DNA of 64,000 bases, from assembly GCF_009193215.1 (NCBI RefSeq), contig NZ_VYVA01000002.1:372001-436000 (forward strand), given 5' to 3'. The translations under genes and the position numbers were made by a program. The notes under the pieces are model-generated. The model worked only from the letters and a program-made list of their open reading frames with translations, did not search any database and was not told the origin of the DNA. Positions 50,149 through 58,709 of this stretch are shown here, in pieces. Each line of letters starts with the position of its first letter. Positions within the stretch are counted from its first letter, which is position 1. The DNA comes from Flavicella marina. GTDB taxonomy: Bacteria; Bacteroidota; Bacteroidia; Flavobacteriales; Flavobacteriaceae.

Positions 50149-53103
50149 TTAGATCTTAATTACCTTTTTGTACACTGTATAAGCATCTGCTTGTATTTTT
50201 AATATATACATTCCTGACGCTAAACTAGAAGCATCTAGTCTAGGAGAATTTGTATCTATCTGTAACTTTTTGACTAGTTGACCGTTCGCAGATAAAATTT
50301 CAACTTGCATTGCATGGATGTGTTCGTTTACGGTAAAATAAAAGTATCCATTTGAAGGGTTTGGGTATACTTGTAGCTTCTCACTAAACTCTGAATTCGC
50401 ACTCAAAAGTCCTTCAGATCCAATATTTCCAGACACTCCGTTAACTGTTTCATCATATCTCCATAAATTGTATTCTGTATCCTCAGAAAACAACCAATTA
50501 TTACTGTTGTTGATACTCGCTCTTAATTCTGAAGTTGTACCAGACAATGCTCCCGTATAAACTCCATAATTGTGTTTTTCACCAACATGATTAGCATTCA
50601 CTCCATTTGTCAAAGCTGTCGGAAGCTGGCATGCTGAATTTCCACCACCATTCCCCCAACCTAGTGCGGTATTTATTCCTGTAATCCATGAAGCGGCATT
50701 CGGATCAGTTGGCAGCACAAAAGGATCAGCCTGAAAAAACAAGATACCTTCACCATTGGTAGACACATCAAAGTCACCATCACTATCTTCAGCAACTTTT
50801 CCAGTATAATCATGAGAAGTAGTTCCTATAGTTTCTTGAGAGTTGTTTGCTACTTTTTTCACCAAACCATCAGAATCAAGTATAAACTGATCACCTTCAT
50901 TCAAAGCTATTCCAGGAGACCAGGTCCAAATATCATCAACACTGTAGTCTCCAGTAAATCCATTTGCTGAATTGCTCCAGGTTCTATTAGAAATAGAAAT
51001 TTTTGTAGTGGCACTAATGTCTTTTAAAACTATAAATGCTACTTTTCCATCATCCGACTTCCATCCGGTAATTGCAATATCCCCAGCAGTCAACACTGTA
51101 GGTTCTATTACATCAAAGATTGTAATTTGGGCTGGTGTCGTATTTACACTCCCTGTAGAAACTGAAGTCAACGTCAATTCAACGGTTTCACTAACTTCGT
51201 CAAGTCCATCTTCTGATGCTGTAATTAGTATTTGACTAGAATTCGTTCCATTTGCAATGGTCACCATTCCAGAAATCATTGAATAATCAGTTCCATTCGT
51301 TGCTTCACCTGCAATTGAATAATTTACATCAACGTCTTCTGTCGCCATAACACCTTCTGGTAGACTCACTGTAAACACTCCGTTTTTCTGTCCTTCTATG
51401 GCATCTGTATTTGCACTGATAGTAACGACACTCAATTCACCTTCCAGTTTCAACAACGGACTTTCAAACAATCTATCATAGCCAGGAAGTGTTCCGTCTT
51501 TCCATAAAGGATCGTGAACATGTGTATCACCAATACCATCATTATCACTATCATAATGTGTGTTATCGTACCATGCTGGTTTTACATCTTTAAAGTCTTT
51601 TACTAAATCGATGGCTTTGTCTAAAATATCTTGAACTATTTCTTCTCCTCCAGCTTGATTTCTAATATTAGTTGTTTCACCTGGATCTGTAGAAATGTCA
51701 TACAAACTCCATTGTCCACCATTGGCCGTTTTTACGACTTTATAATTTTCATATGCAAAGGCTCCATTATGAAAACCGTTCTGAGGTCTCATTATCAACA
51801 AACCTTCATCAGGTCTAGGATTGTCACCCGCTATCATATCATCCATAAAGTCAACACCGTCAATTATTTTTCCTTCAGGAACAGATTCTCCAGCCAAACC
51901 AATCAAAGTTGGGTAAATATCCAAAGAACTTACTTGATGATCGTAAGTAGCAGGCGAGATTTTATTTGGCCAAGAAACAAACATTGGTACTTTATGTCCA
52001 CCTTCTCTTACACTACCTTTACCTGCATCTAATGGGTAATTAACAGCACCTTTACTGTGTGTATACCCCCCGTTATCACTTAAAAATATAATCACCGTGT
52101 TGTTGAATTTTGTCATGTCTTTTTTCAACTCAGTAACCAACCTACCAATATTGGTGTCCATATTTGAAACCATTGTAGCATACGTGATTCTAGCAGCAAC
52201 AAATTTATCAATCAAATCCTGTTTTTCTTGAGGGTCTGTCAATTTTTCTACCGGTGTTGATTCAGTTATATAAGGACTATTGCTAATTAAAGATTCAAAA
52301 TTAGGATTGTCTAATTTAAACTGTGCTTCTTCTGCAGCAGGAACCTGTAAAGGTGTATGTGGTGCATTATAAGACAGGTACATAAAATACGGATCTGAAG
52401 AATTGGCGATACTTTGAATATAAGATATGGCATCGTCTGTTATAACATCGGTTAAATAATCGTCTTCACCAGAATTACTAAATTCATTTCTGTCTACATA
52501 ACCTCTGTCTCTCCAAATAGGATCTTGGTATTCATTTGTAACTGGATTGTCTCCACCAAGACGATTGTAAAAAGCATCTTCATAGATAGATTCAAAATAA
52601 TTTTTACCACCCCCTAAGAATCCGAAAAAGTAATCAAATCCTCTGTCTAGAGGTTGGTAAGAACCTTCTGTGAATCCTAAATGCCATTTTCCGAAAGCTG
52701 CTGTGTTGTAATCAGAATCTTGTAATACCGTAGTGAAATAAGTTTCATTCACTGGAATTCCGAGAGGTGTAGTGATATCATTCGGCAAATTGTATTGAGC
52801 ACCAATCCTATGTGGCAACATCCCGGTTAACAACGCAGCTCTACTTGGTCCACAAAAAGGATGTGCAACATGGGCATTTTTACAAACAATTCCGCTATTT
52901 GCTAATTTATCTATTTCAGGAGTTGGAATTACCCCTCTATCAACTGGAAAATCACTTTCTCTATTAAAACCAACATCTCCATACCCTAAATCATCTGCTA
53001 GAATAACGATAATATTGGGTCTTGTTCCATTTGTTTGTGCAAACATTTGTAAGGAGCAAATTGTAATTAACAATAAGAAAATTTTTTGTGTTATAAATTT
53101 CAT
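50149..53103 (-). CDS. Secreted S1 arylsulfatase with Calx-beta and T9SS domains
   Basis: The 984-residue protein has a Sec signal (MKFITQKIFLLLITICSLQ). The sulfatase domain (about 28-530) holds IIVILADDLGYGDVG (metal Asp pair), HPFCGPSRAALLTG (Cys84 in CxPSR, converted to formylglycine) and FGKWHLG. A Calx-beta repeat (about 555-660) and a lamin-tail-like domain (about 665-880) follow, then a T9SS sorting domain from YPNPSNGYFYF. It would cleave sulfate esters from algal polysaccharides outside the cell or on its surface. Formylglycine formation needs a separate sulfatase-maturating enzyme, not in this window. It lies apart from the agarase gene. Confidence 0.9.
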   Translation of the reverse strand: MKFITQKIFLLLITICSLQMFAQTNGTRPNIIVILADDLGYGDVGFNRESDFPVDRGVIPTPEIDKLANSGIVCKNAHVAHPFCGPSRAALLTGMLPHRIGAQYNLPNDITTPLGIPVNETYFTTVLQDSDYNTAAFGKWHLGFTEGSYQPLDRGFDYFFGFLGGGKNYFESIYEDAFYNRLGGDNPVTNEYQDPIWRDRGYVDRNEFSNSGEDDYLTDVITDDAISYIQSIANSSDPYFMYLSYNAPHTPLQVPAAEEAQFKLDNPNFESLISNSPYITESTPVEKLTDPQEKQDLIDKFVAARITYATMVSNMDTNIGRLVTELKKDMTKFNNTVIIFLSDNGGYTHSKGAVNYPLDAGKGSVREGGHKVPMFVSWPNKISPATYDHQVSSLDIYPTLIGLAGESVPEGKIIDGVDFMDDMIAGDNPRPDEGLLIMRPQNGFHNGAFAYENYKVVKTANGGQWSLYDISTDPGETTNIRNQAGGEEIVQDILDKAIDLVKDFKDVKPAWYDNTHYDSDNDGIGDTHVHDPLWKDGTLPGYDRLFESPLLKLEGELSVVTISANTDAIEGQKNGVFTVSLPEGVMATEDVDVNYSIAGEATNGTDYSMISGMVTIANGTNSSQILITASEDGLDEVSETVELTLTSVSTGSVNTTPAQITIFDVIEPTVLTAGDIAITGWKSDDGKVAFIVLKDISATTKISISNRTWSNSANGFTGDYSVDDIWTWSPGIALNEGDQFILDSDGLVKKVANNSQETIGTTSHDYTGKVAEDSDGDFDVSTNGEGILFFQADPFVLPTDPNAASWITGINTALGWGNGGGNSACQLPTALTNGVNANHVGEKHNYGVYTGALSGTTSELRASINNSNNWLFSEDTEYNLWRYDETVNGVSGNIGSEGLLSANSEFSEKLQVYPNPSNGYFYFTVNEHIHAMQVEILSANGQLVKKLQIDTNSPRLDASSLASGMYILKIQADAYTVYKKVIKI

Positions 53104-53261
53104 AATAGTATATAATCTGATTTAAGTTTTAAGCATCAAAATTAATACCGAAACTTATTCTTACACACCTTAATTTTGTCCATTCATAGCACTATTTATT
53201 CTTTTCACATCTAAAAAGTTACATTTTTGAAGTTGATGAAAATTATCAAAACTACAAAATG

Positions 53262-53275
53262 AATGAATATTCATT
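53262..53275 (+). promoter_or_regulatory. Palindromic operator upstream of the TetR gene
   Basis: AATGAATATTCATT is a perfect 14-bp palindrome within TGAATGAATATTCATT, followed by a -7-like TACTTTTG (53284-53291) and the ATG at 53298. The sequence matches the Bacillus FadR-type operator TGAATGA-TAN-TCATTCA in its left half. Autoregulation is inferred. Confidence 0.6.
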
Positions 53276-53297
53276 TTTTTTATTACTTTTGCGATCG

Positions 53298-53876
53298 ATG
53301 GGATTATCAGAGAAAAGTAAACTAAAAAAAGAGGCTATTGTCAAAGCCACCATTGATTTGGTAAACTGCAATGGCTTTCATGGCACTCCAATATCCAAAC
53401 TTGCAAAATTAGCGGGTGTATCTCCAGGTACTATCTACTTATATTTTGATAACAAACAAGATTTATTAAATAAGGTGTATTTAGAAGCTAAAAGAAAGTT
53501 TACTAGTTACGCCTTTGCAAATTACAACACTAAAAATAGTGTTGAAGAAGAATTTAAAAACGTTTGGTTTCGTATTGCAGAGTTCAAACTCAATGAGATT
53601 CCTGAAACGATATTTTTAGCGCAATGTGATAACACACCAATTATCGATGAAGAGGTAAGACAAGAAGGAATTATTCACCTCTCGCCATTGCTTGATTTAT
53701 GGTCTAGAGGAAAAGAACAAAACATCATAAAACCTATTTCAGACTATTTGCTATATGCCTACACCATTACCCCACTCTCATTTTTAATGGTAATGCACGC
53801 TAGAAATGCGCATTTGCTTACAAAAGAACTATTAGAAAACACCTATGAGTCAGCTTGGGATAGTATAAAAAAATGA
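53298..53876 (+). CDS. TetR-family transcriptional regulator
   Basis: The 192-residue product from the ATG at 53298 begins with a TetR N-terminal HTH (KLKKEAIVKATIDLVNCNGF and SPGTIYLYFDNKQDLLNK). A ligand domain with aromatic-rich helices follows. The frame extends 13 codons upstream to 53259, but that would start within the operator palindrome, so the internal ATG is preferred. TetR proteins with this operator type often control fatty-acid or envelope-lipid genes; the divergently oriented sulfatase may be coincidental. Confidence 0.85.
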   Translation: MGLSEKSKLKKEAIVKATIDLVNCNGFHGTPISKLAKLAGVSPGTIYLYFDNKQDLLNKVYLEAKRKFTSYAFANYNTKNSVEEEFKNVWFRIAEFKLNEIPETIFLAQCDNTPIIDEEVRQEGIIHLSPLLDLWSRGKEQNIIKPISDYLLYAYTITPLSFLMVMHARNAHLLTKELLENTYESAWDSIKK

Positions 53877-53910
53877 TTAAAAAAATATAGATTACCCCTA
53901 ATCTTAATTA

Positions 53911-53945
53911 GGGCTTGCAAGGTTGTTTTGCAGGCCCTTTTTTTT
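53911..53945 (+). terminator. Terminator after the TetR gene
   Basis: GGGCTTGCAA and TTGCAGGCCC form a 10-bp stem with one G-T pair, followed by a T tract. It also faces the end of the outer-membrane protein gene at 53947. Confidence 0.85.
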
Positions 53946-53946
53946 G

Positions 53947-55371
53947 TTAAAAATAATAGGTAAAACCAACATGTAAATTAAATCGAGCTACCTTTGAATT
54001 CATAGTGTATGTTGGTTCACCAAATAGATAGTATTCTTCTGTAGGTTGTGACAAATTAACCAATTGTTGTTCATTAAGTGTATTACTATGCATGAAAGAC
54101 AATCCGTATGACAATTCAAAAAAAGTAAGTTTGTGACTTAAACCTGCTGCGTAATGATAAAAATCCCAGTTACTTATTGTTGGAACAAAGTCTTTATACC
54201 TATCAAAATTAGTAGCGTCGAAATTGTTGTAATCTGTATTGAAACCAAGGTACAAATCTGTTTTTTTAGTTATATTTTGAATAACACCTAGACCTATATT
54301 GGTTACTGATTTATTAGCCAATTGGGGAACTCCAAAAGCTTCGATCTGATCAAAAACACTTGAAGTGTCAAAGTCAGCAGCATTTAATAAGTTGTACTTA
54401 TCAATCGCAGTATAATGAGCAAGTCTAACTGATAACTCTGTTTTAGAAAAAGTATAGGTTGCTCCAAAATCAAAAACCCAAGGTTTTTTATTTATGGTAT
54501 TAATCTTTTCTTGAAAACTTAACTGATTTACGTCGTTATTTGTAGCATCTAATCCGTTGTATAATAAAGAACGATTGATCCATGCTTGTCCAAAGAAATT
54601 TGTATTTAACAACGGTGTTGTAATTGTAAAACCAAACTTTAGTTTTTCTAAGTTATAATTGAATCCTACTTTTGTCAATAAGCCAAAACTAAAATAATTC
54701 AAAGTTTCATTACTATATGAAGATGCCAAAGTATTTGAAATTTGATTGTTTCTGTTGTAATCAATTACATTGGCATTCATCGTTTGATTCAATCTAATAT
54801 TTTTAATGACTCCATACAGACCTAACCCAATTCCAAATCGAGAATTCACTTTATATCCCGCAGCAAAACCATACCAATCTTCTCGCATTCGATTGCTATA
54901 ATTATAACTTCCTAAATAATATTCATCTCCAGGATTTACAAGTGAATAATCTCCTTTCTTTTCAGTTTTCGTATTGAGAGAAATATTTGAATAGAGCGTA
55001 TTTAAAATCGCATAAGAAAAAACCCACTTTTGATCTTTTGAAACTTGAATAATTCCGAACAGATTTTGTGGAACCGCCTCTAAATACGTCTGTTTTAGTG
55101 GCATGTTTTCTCCTGCTCCATTTTCTAAATTAATTGTGTTTGCAAAATATGTCACCACACTAAGAGACACACTATTATCTTTGATAAACGGCAATATTCC
55201 CGGATTATAGTATGAAGCTGAATAATTCTCGTTTTTTGCTAATACAGCACTTCCATTTAAAGCAGCTTTCGCTCCCTGATGTATAGACCAATAATTGTTT
55301 TCTTGGGCGTTTATTTCCTCAAAGATTAAAAGTAAAAAAAAACCTATAAACAGCGTCAAATATCGTTTCAT
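53947..55371 (-). CDS. FadL/PorV-like outer-membrane beta-barrel protein
   Basis: From the ATG at 55369-55371 the protein is 474 residues with a Sec signal (YLTLFIGFFLLLIFEEINAQ). A 57-residue upstream extension of the open frame would precede the signal and is rejected. The mature protein begins NYWSIHQGAKAALNGSAVLA and NYSASYYNPGILPFI, the pattern of Toluene_X/FadL or PorV-like barrels, and ends in YTMNSKVARFNLHVGFTYYF with terminal Phe. It could transport hydrophobic solutes or assist T9SS. The substrate is unknown. Confidence 0.75.
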   Translation of the reverse strand: MKRYLTLFIGFFLLLIFEEINAQENNYWSIHQGAKAALNGSAVLAKNENYSASYYNPGILPFIKDNSVSLSVVTYFANTINLENGAGENMPLKQTYLEAVPQNLFGIIQVSKDQKWVFSYAILNTLYSNISLNTKTEKKGDYSLVNPGDEYYLGSYNYSNRMREDWYGFAAGYKVNSRFGIGLGLYGVIKNIRLNQTMNANVIDYNRNNQISNTLASSYSNETLNYFSFGLLTKVGFNYNLEKLKFGFTITTPLLNTNFFGQAWINRSLLYNGLDATNNDVNQLSFQEKINTINKKPWVFDFGATYTFSKTELSVRLAHYTAIDKYNLLNAADFDTSSVFDQIEAFGVPQLANKSVTNIGLGVIQNITKKTDLYLGFNTDYNNFDATNFDRYKDFVPTISNWDFYHYAAGLSHKLTFFELSYGLSFMHSNTLNEQQLVNLSQPTEEYYLFGEPTYTMNSKVARFNLHVGFTYYF

Positions 55372-55641
55372 ACAACGAAGATAAAAAAAACTTCCTCCTA
55401 GAGATATCATAATGTAAAAAGTCTCTTCAAAAATGCTTTTGCGATCAATCCATATTATTACAGTTTGAAAATTCTTTTTATTTCGAAGTTTAATATCTTT
55501 ACCATAAAAAATTATAAAAAAACTATTAACAGTATGAAACATTAATGATTGATTTGATTTTTAAAGTTTTATATAAATTTTCTTTATGGAACCATTAAAT
55601 ATATTTAACAGTAATTAACGTCTTCTCGCTAGTAATACTAT

Positions 55642-55649
55642 TATCTTTG
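55642..55649 (+). promoter_or_regulatory. Candidate -7 element of the export operon
   Basis: TATCTTTG matches TAnnTTTG and lies 36 bp before the first ATG of the ABC/HlyD/TolC operon. The rest of the 314-bp divergent region (55372-55685) shows no further gene. Confidence 0.5.
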
Positions 55650-55685
55650 TCAACTGTATAATATGCATACAAAAACAACACCTTT

Positions 55686-57344
55686 ATGGCTAAAATAAAC
55701 TTAACTCCTTGGCAACGTTTCATCGGATTACTGAAATTGGAGAAAAAAGAAATCTTCCAGATTTTTTACTATGCAATATTTTCAGGATTGGTATCTCTTT
55801 CGCTTCCTTTGGGTATACAAGCGATTATAAATTTAATTCAAGGTGCGCAAATATCTACATCTTGGGTGGTATTGGTAATATTAGTAACCATTGGCGTATT
55901 ATTTAATGGTGGACTTCAGTTAATGCAGTTAAGAATTATTGAAACGATTCAACAAAGGGTTTTTACCAAAGCAGCTTTTGAATTAAGTTATAGGTTTCCA
56001 AAAATAAAAATGGAAGAGCTGCGTAATTATTATCCGCCAGAATTGGCAAATAGATTTTTTGATACGCTTACCATACAAAAAGGTTTGTCTAAAATATTAA
56101 TTGATGTACCTACGGCGCTCTTACAAATATTATTTGCACTAATATTATTGTCTTTTTACCATGCATTCTTCATATTATTCGGACTTTTACTCTTGATACT
56201 AGTTTATATAGTATTTAAATACACTGCAAAGAGAGGTTTGGAGACTAGCTTAGAAGAATCTAAAAACAAATACAAAGTAGCACATTGGATTCAAGAAATT
56301 GCCAGAACTATTGTAAGTTTTAAATTGTCTGGTGACTCGAACATTGCCTTGCAAAAAAATGACGAATTAGTTGTAAAGTATTTGAAATCAAGAGAGAAAC
56401 ACTTTAAAGTATTGGTACTTCAATACATGCAGATGATTAGTTTTAAAATGCTTATCACTGCAAGTTTATTGGTTATTGGTGGTGCCTTGGTGTTAAACCA
56501 AGAAATGAACATTGGTCAATTCGTAGCAGCTGAAATTATTATTTTATTGGTAATTGGTTCAGTTGAAAAATTAATTTTAGGATTAGAATCTTTTTATGAT
56601 GTATTGACATCTATCGAAAAGCTTGGACAAGTTGTCGATAAAAACTTAGAATCTCAAACTGGAGAAAAACCTTTGTTTAACAATGATTTTCGTATCGATC
56701 TAGAAGAAGTTACGTATCAAGTATCAAATCGAAAAAAGCCAATACTTCAAAATATCAATCTCAGTATTCCTTTTAAGAAAAGAATCTTAATTAAAGGAGA
56801 AAGTGGCTCAGGTAAATCTAGTTTGTTACGACTTATTTCAGGGGTTATTGAGCCTACTGGCGGGAGTATGTACATAAACAATGTATCCGCTCAAAGTTTG
56901 CAACTCAATCATTTTAGAGCGCAATTAGGACTTTCATTATCTGAAGAAACACCTTTTGAAGGAACATTAAAAGAAAATATTACGTTTGGTATGCCAGATG
57001 TAACGGATGAAAGTGTTTTTGAACTGATTGAAGCGGTAGGATTGTCTCATTACGTAAAAGAATTACCTAACGGTTTGCAAACTTTCTTGCAGCCCGATGG
57101 AAAGCAAATATCATACACAATTGCTAAAAAAATAATTTTAGCTAGAGCGATAGCTAAACAACCGAAGGTGTTGATATTAGAAGATCCTTTAGATAGATTT
57201 AACAAAGAAGAAACAAAGTCTATCGTAGAATACTTATCGTCTCCATCTCAACCTTGGACTTTGATTGTCGTTAGTAGCAATCCATTATGGGAGAATTATA
57301 TTGATGAAGTTATTACGATTGAAGAAGGTAAAATAAAAAAATAA
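55686..57344 (+). CDS. ABC exporter subunit with degenerate ATPase domain
   Basis: The 552-residue protein has an N-terminal membrane domain with six helices (about 20-300) and an ATPase domain (about 330-552). Walker A is intact (KGESGSGKSSL, 371-379). Other motifs deviate: the signature LSGGQ is replaced by ISYTI in DGKQISYTIAKKIILARAI (471-489). Walker B reads VLILEDPLD (495-503) with Glu and Asp swapped relative to DE. The H-loop position holds Ser-Asn (VVSSNPLWE) and the Q-loop Gln is absent. It is cotranscribed with HlyD and TolC genes, 3 bp apart, and so forms a type I secretion-like export system. ATP may bind without efficient hydrolysis. Confidence 0.88.
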   Translation: MAKINLTPWQRFIGLLKLEKKEIFQIFYYAIFSGLVSLSLPLGIQAIINLIQGAQISTSWVVLVILVTIGVLFNGGLQLMQLRIIETIQQRVFTKAAFELSYRFPKIKMEELRNYYPPELANRFFDTLTIQKGLSKILIDVPTALLQILFALILLSFYHAFFILFGLLLLILVYIVFKYTAKRGLETSLEESKNKYKVAHWIQEIARTIVSFKLSGDSNIALQKNDELVVKYLKSREKHFKVLVLQYMQMISFKMLITASLLVIGGALVLNQEMNIGQFVAAEIIILLVIGSVEKLILGLESFYDVLTSIEKLGQVVDKNLESQTGEKPLFNNDFRIDLEEVTYQVSNRKKPILQNINLSIPFKKRILIKGESGSGKSSLLRLISGVIEPTGGSMYINNVSAQSLQLNHFRAQLGLSLSEETPFEGTLKENITFGMPDVTDESVFELIEAVGLSHYVKELPNGLQTFLQPDGKQISYTIAKKIILARAIAKQPKVLILEDPLDRFNKEETKSIVEYLSSPSQPWTLIVVSSNPLWENYIDEVITIEEGKIKK

Positions 57345-57347
57345 CAA

Positions 57348-58706
57348 ATGCTGAATATCTCTAACAATAAAGTACATACGAAGGTAGATTTATTATCTTA
57401 TAAATCTGGGCAATTTGCTTATTTCAAAAAGCACTACAAGCATTTCAATCGCTTTCTAATGGTTTTTGCTTTTACAGGGCTTATTACCTTATTTATGCCT
57501 TGGACACAAAACATTAAGAGTAATGGTATTGTAACTACACTACGTCCAAATCAGCGCCCACAAACCATACAATCGCAGATTCCAGGTCGTGTTGAAGAGT
57601 GGTTCGTACAAGAAGGGGATTATGTAGAAAAAGGAGATACAATCTTAAGGATTTCTGAAATAAAAATTGATTATTTTGACGACAGACTAATTGAAAGAAC
57701 TGGAGATCAGATAAATGCAAAATCTTCCTCTGTAGATGCATACCAATCAAAGATTGATGCATTAAACAGACAGATTGTAGCATTAAAACAAGAACAAAAG
57801 CTAAAGTTAAAGCAAACAAAAAACAAATTGCTTCAAGCCTATTTAAAAGCAAAAAGCGACAGTATCGATTTTGAAGCTGCAAAAATAAATGCAGAAATTG
57901 CGAAACGTCAATACGATAGAACTGTAGTTTTAGCAGAAGATGGTTTGAAAGCAATTAAAGATGTAGAAGAAAAGAATTTAAAACTACAAGAGTCTAATGC
58001 AAAGTTGATAGCGCAAGAAAACAAATTATTAACTAGTTTGAATAATATTATCAATGCACAAGTTGATATATCACAAATTGAAACTTCTTATGTAGATAAA
58101 ATATCGAAAGCTCAGAGTGATTTATACACTGCTAAATCGAGCCATTACGATACACAAGTGCAAGTTTCGAAGCTGGAAAATAGTTTCACCAATTATCAAA
58201 AGCGAAATGATCTATTATACATCACGAGTCCTCAAAATGGTTACATAAACAAAGCTATTATTGGAGGTATTGGAGAAACTTTTAAAGAAGGTCAAGAACT
58301 ATTAGGCATCATGCCATCTCATTACGAATTAGCAGTGGAAACCTTTGTAAAACCAAATGATTTACCGCTATTGCATGTAGGTGAAAAAGTGAGAGTTCAA
58401 TTTGAAGGGTGGCCTGCAATTGTTTTTAGTGGATGGCCAAATCAATCTTACGGAACTTATGGTGGAAAAATTGTAGCGATACAAAACTTCATTAGTCCTA
58501 ATGGAAAATACAGAGTACTATTGGCTCCTGATGACAAGGATCACCCTTGGCCAGATGCTATTAGAATAGGCTCTGGTGCAAGAACATTTGCGTTGTTAGA
58601 AGATGTTCCGATTTGGTATGAATTGTGGAGACAAATAAATAGCTTCCCACCTAATTACTATCAACCGGAAAACACACTAAAAGGAAATGAAAAATCTAAA
58701 AAATAA
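57348..58706 (+). CDS. HlyD-family periplasmic adaptor
   Basis: The 452-residue protein has one N-terminal membrane anchor (FLMVFAFTGLITLFMPW, about 36-52), a lipoyl-like segment QSQIPGRVEEWFVQEGDYVEKGD (about 77-99), a long coiled-coil hairpin (about 120-295) and a return beta-barrel domain (LYITSPQNGYINKAI onward). This is the HlyD/AcrA-type adaptor that bridges inner-membrane ABC and outer-membrane channel. The unusual WPAIVFSGWPNQSYGTYGGK segment toward the end is specific to this family. It lies 3 bp after the ABC gene. Confidence 0.9.
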   Translation: MLNISNNKVHTKVDLLSYKSGQFAYFKKHYKHFNRFLMVFAFTGLITLFMPWTQNIKSNGIVTTLRPNQRPQTIQSQIPGRVEEWFVQEGDYVEKGDTILRISEIKIDYFDDRLIERTGDQINAKSSSVDAYQSKIDALNRQIVALKQEQKLKLKQTKNKLLQAYLKAKSDSIDFEAAKINAEIAKRQYDRTVVLAEDGLKAIKDVEEKNLKLQESNAKLIAQENKLLTSLNNIINAQVDISQIETSYVDKISKAQSDLYTAKSSHYDTQVQVSKLENSFTNYQKRNDLLYITSPQNGYINKAIIGGIGETFKEGQELLGIMPSHYELAVETFVKPNDLPLLHVGEKVRVQFEGWPAIVFSGWPNQSYGTYGGKIVAIQNFISPNGKYRVLLAPDDKDHPWPDAIRIGSGARTFALLEDVPIWYELWRQINSFPPNYYQPENTLKGNEKSKK

Positions 58707-58709
58707 CAA

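Noticed and set aside
53259-53297. Upstream start of the TetR gene
   Set aside because: It overlaps the palindromic operator and the -7 box; the internal ATG starts a typical TetR N-terminus.
55372-55542. 57-residue N-terminal extension of the FadL-like protein
   Set aside because: The extension precedes a normal signal peptide that begins at the ATG 55369-55371.
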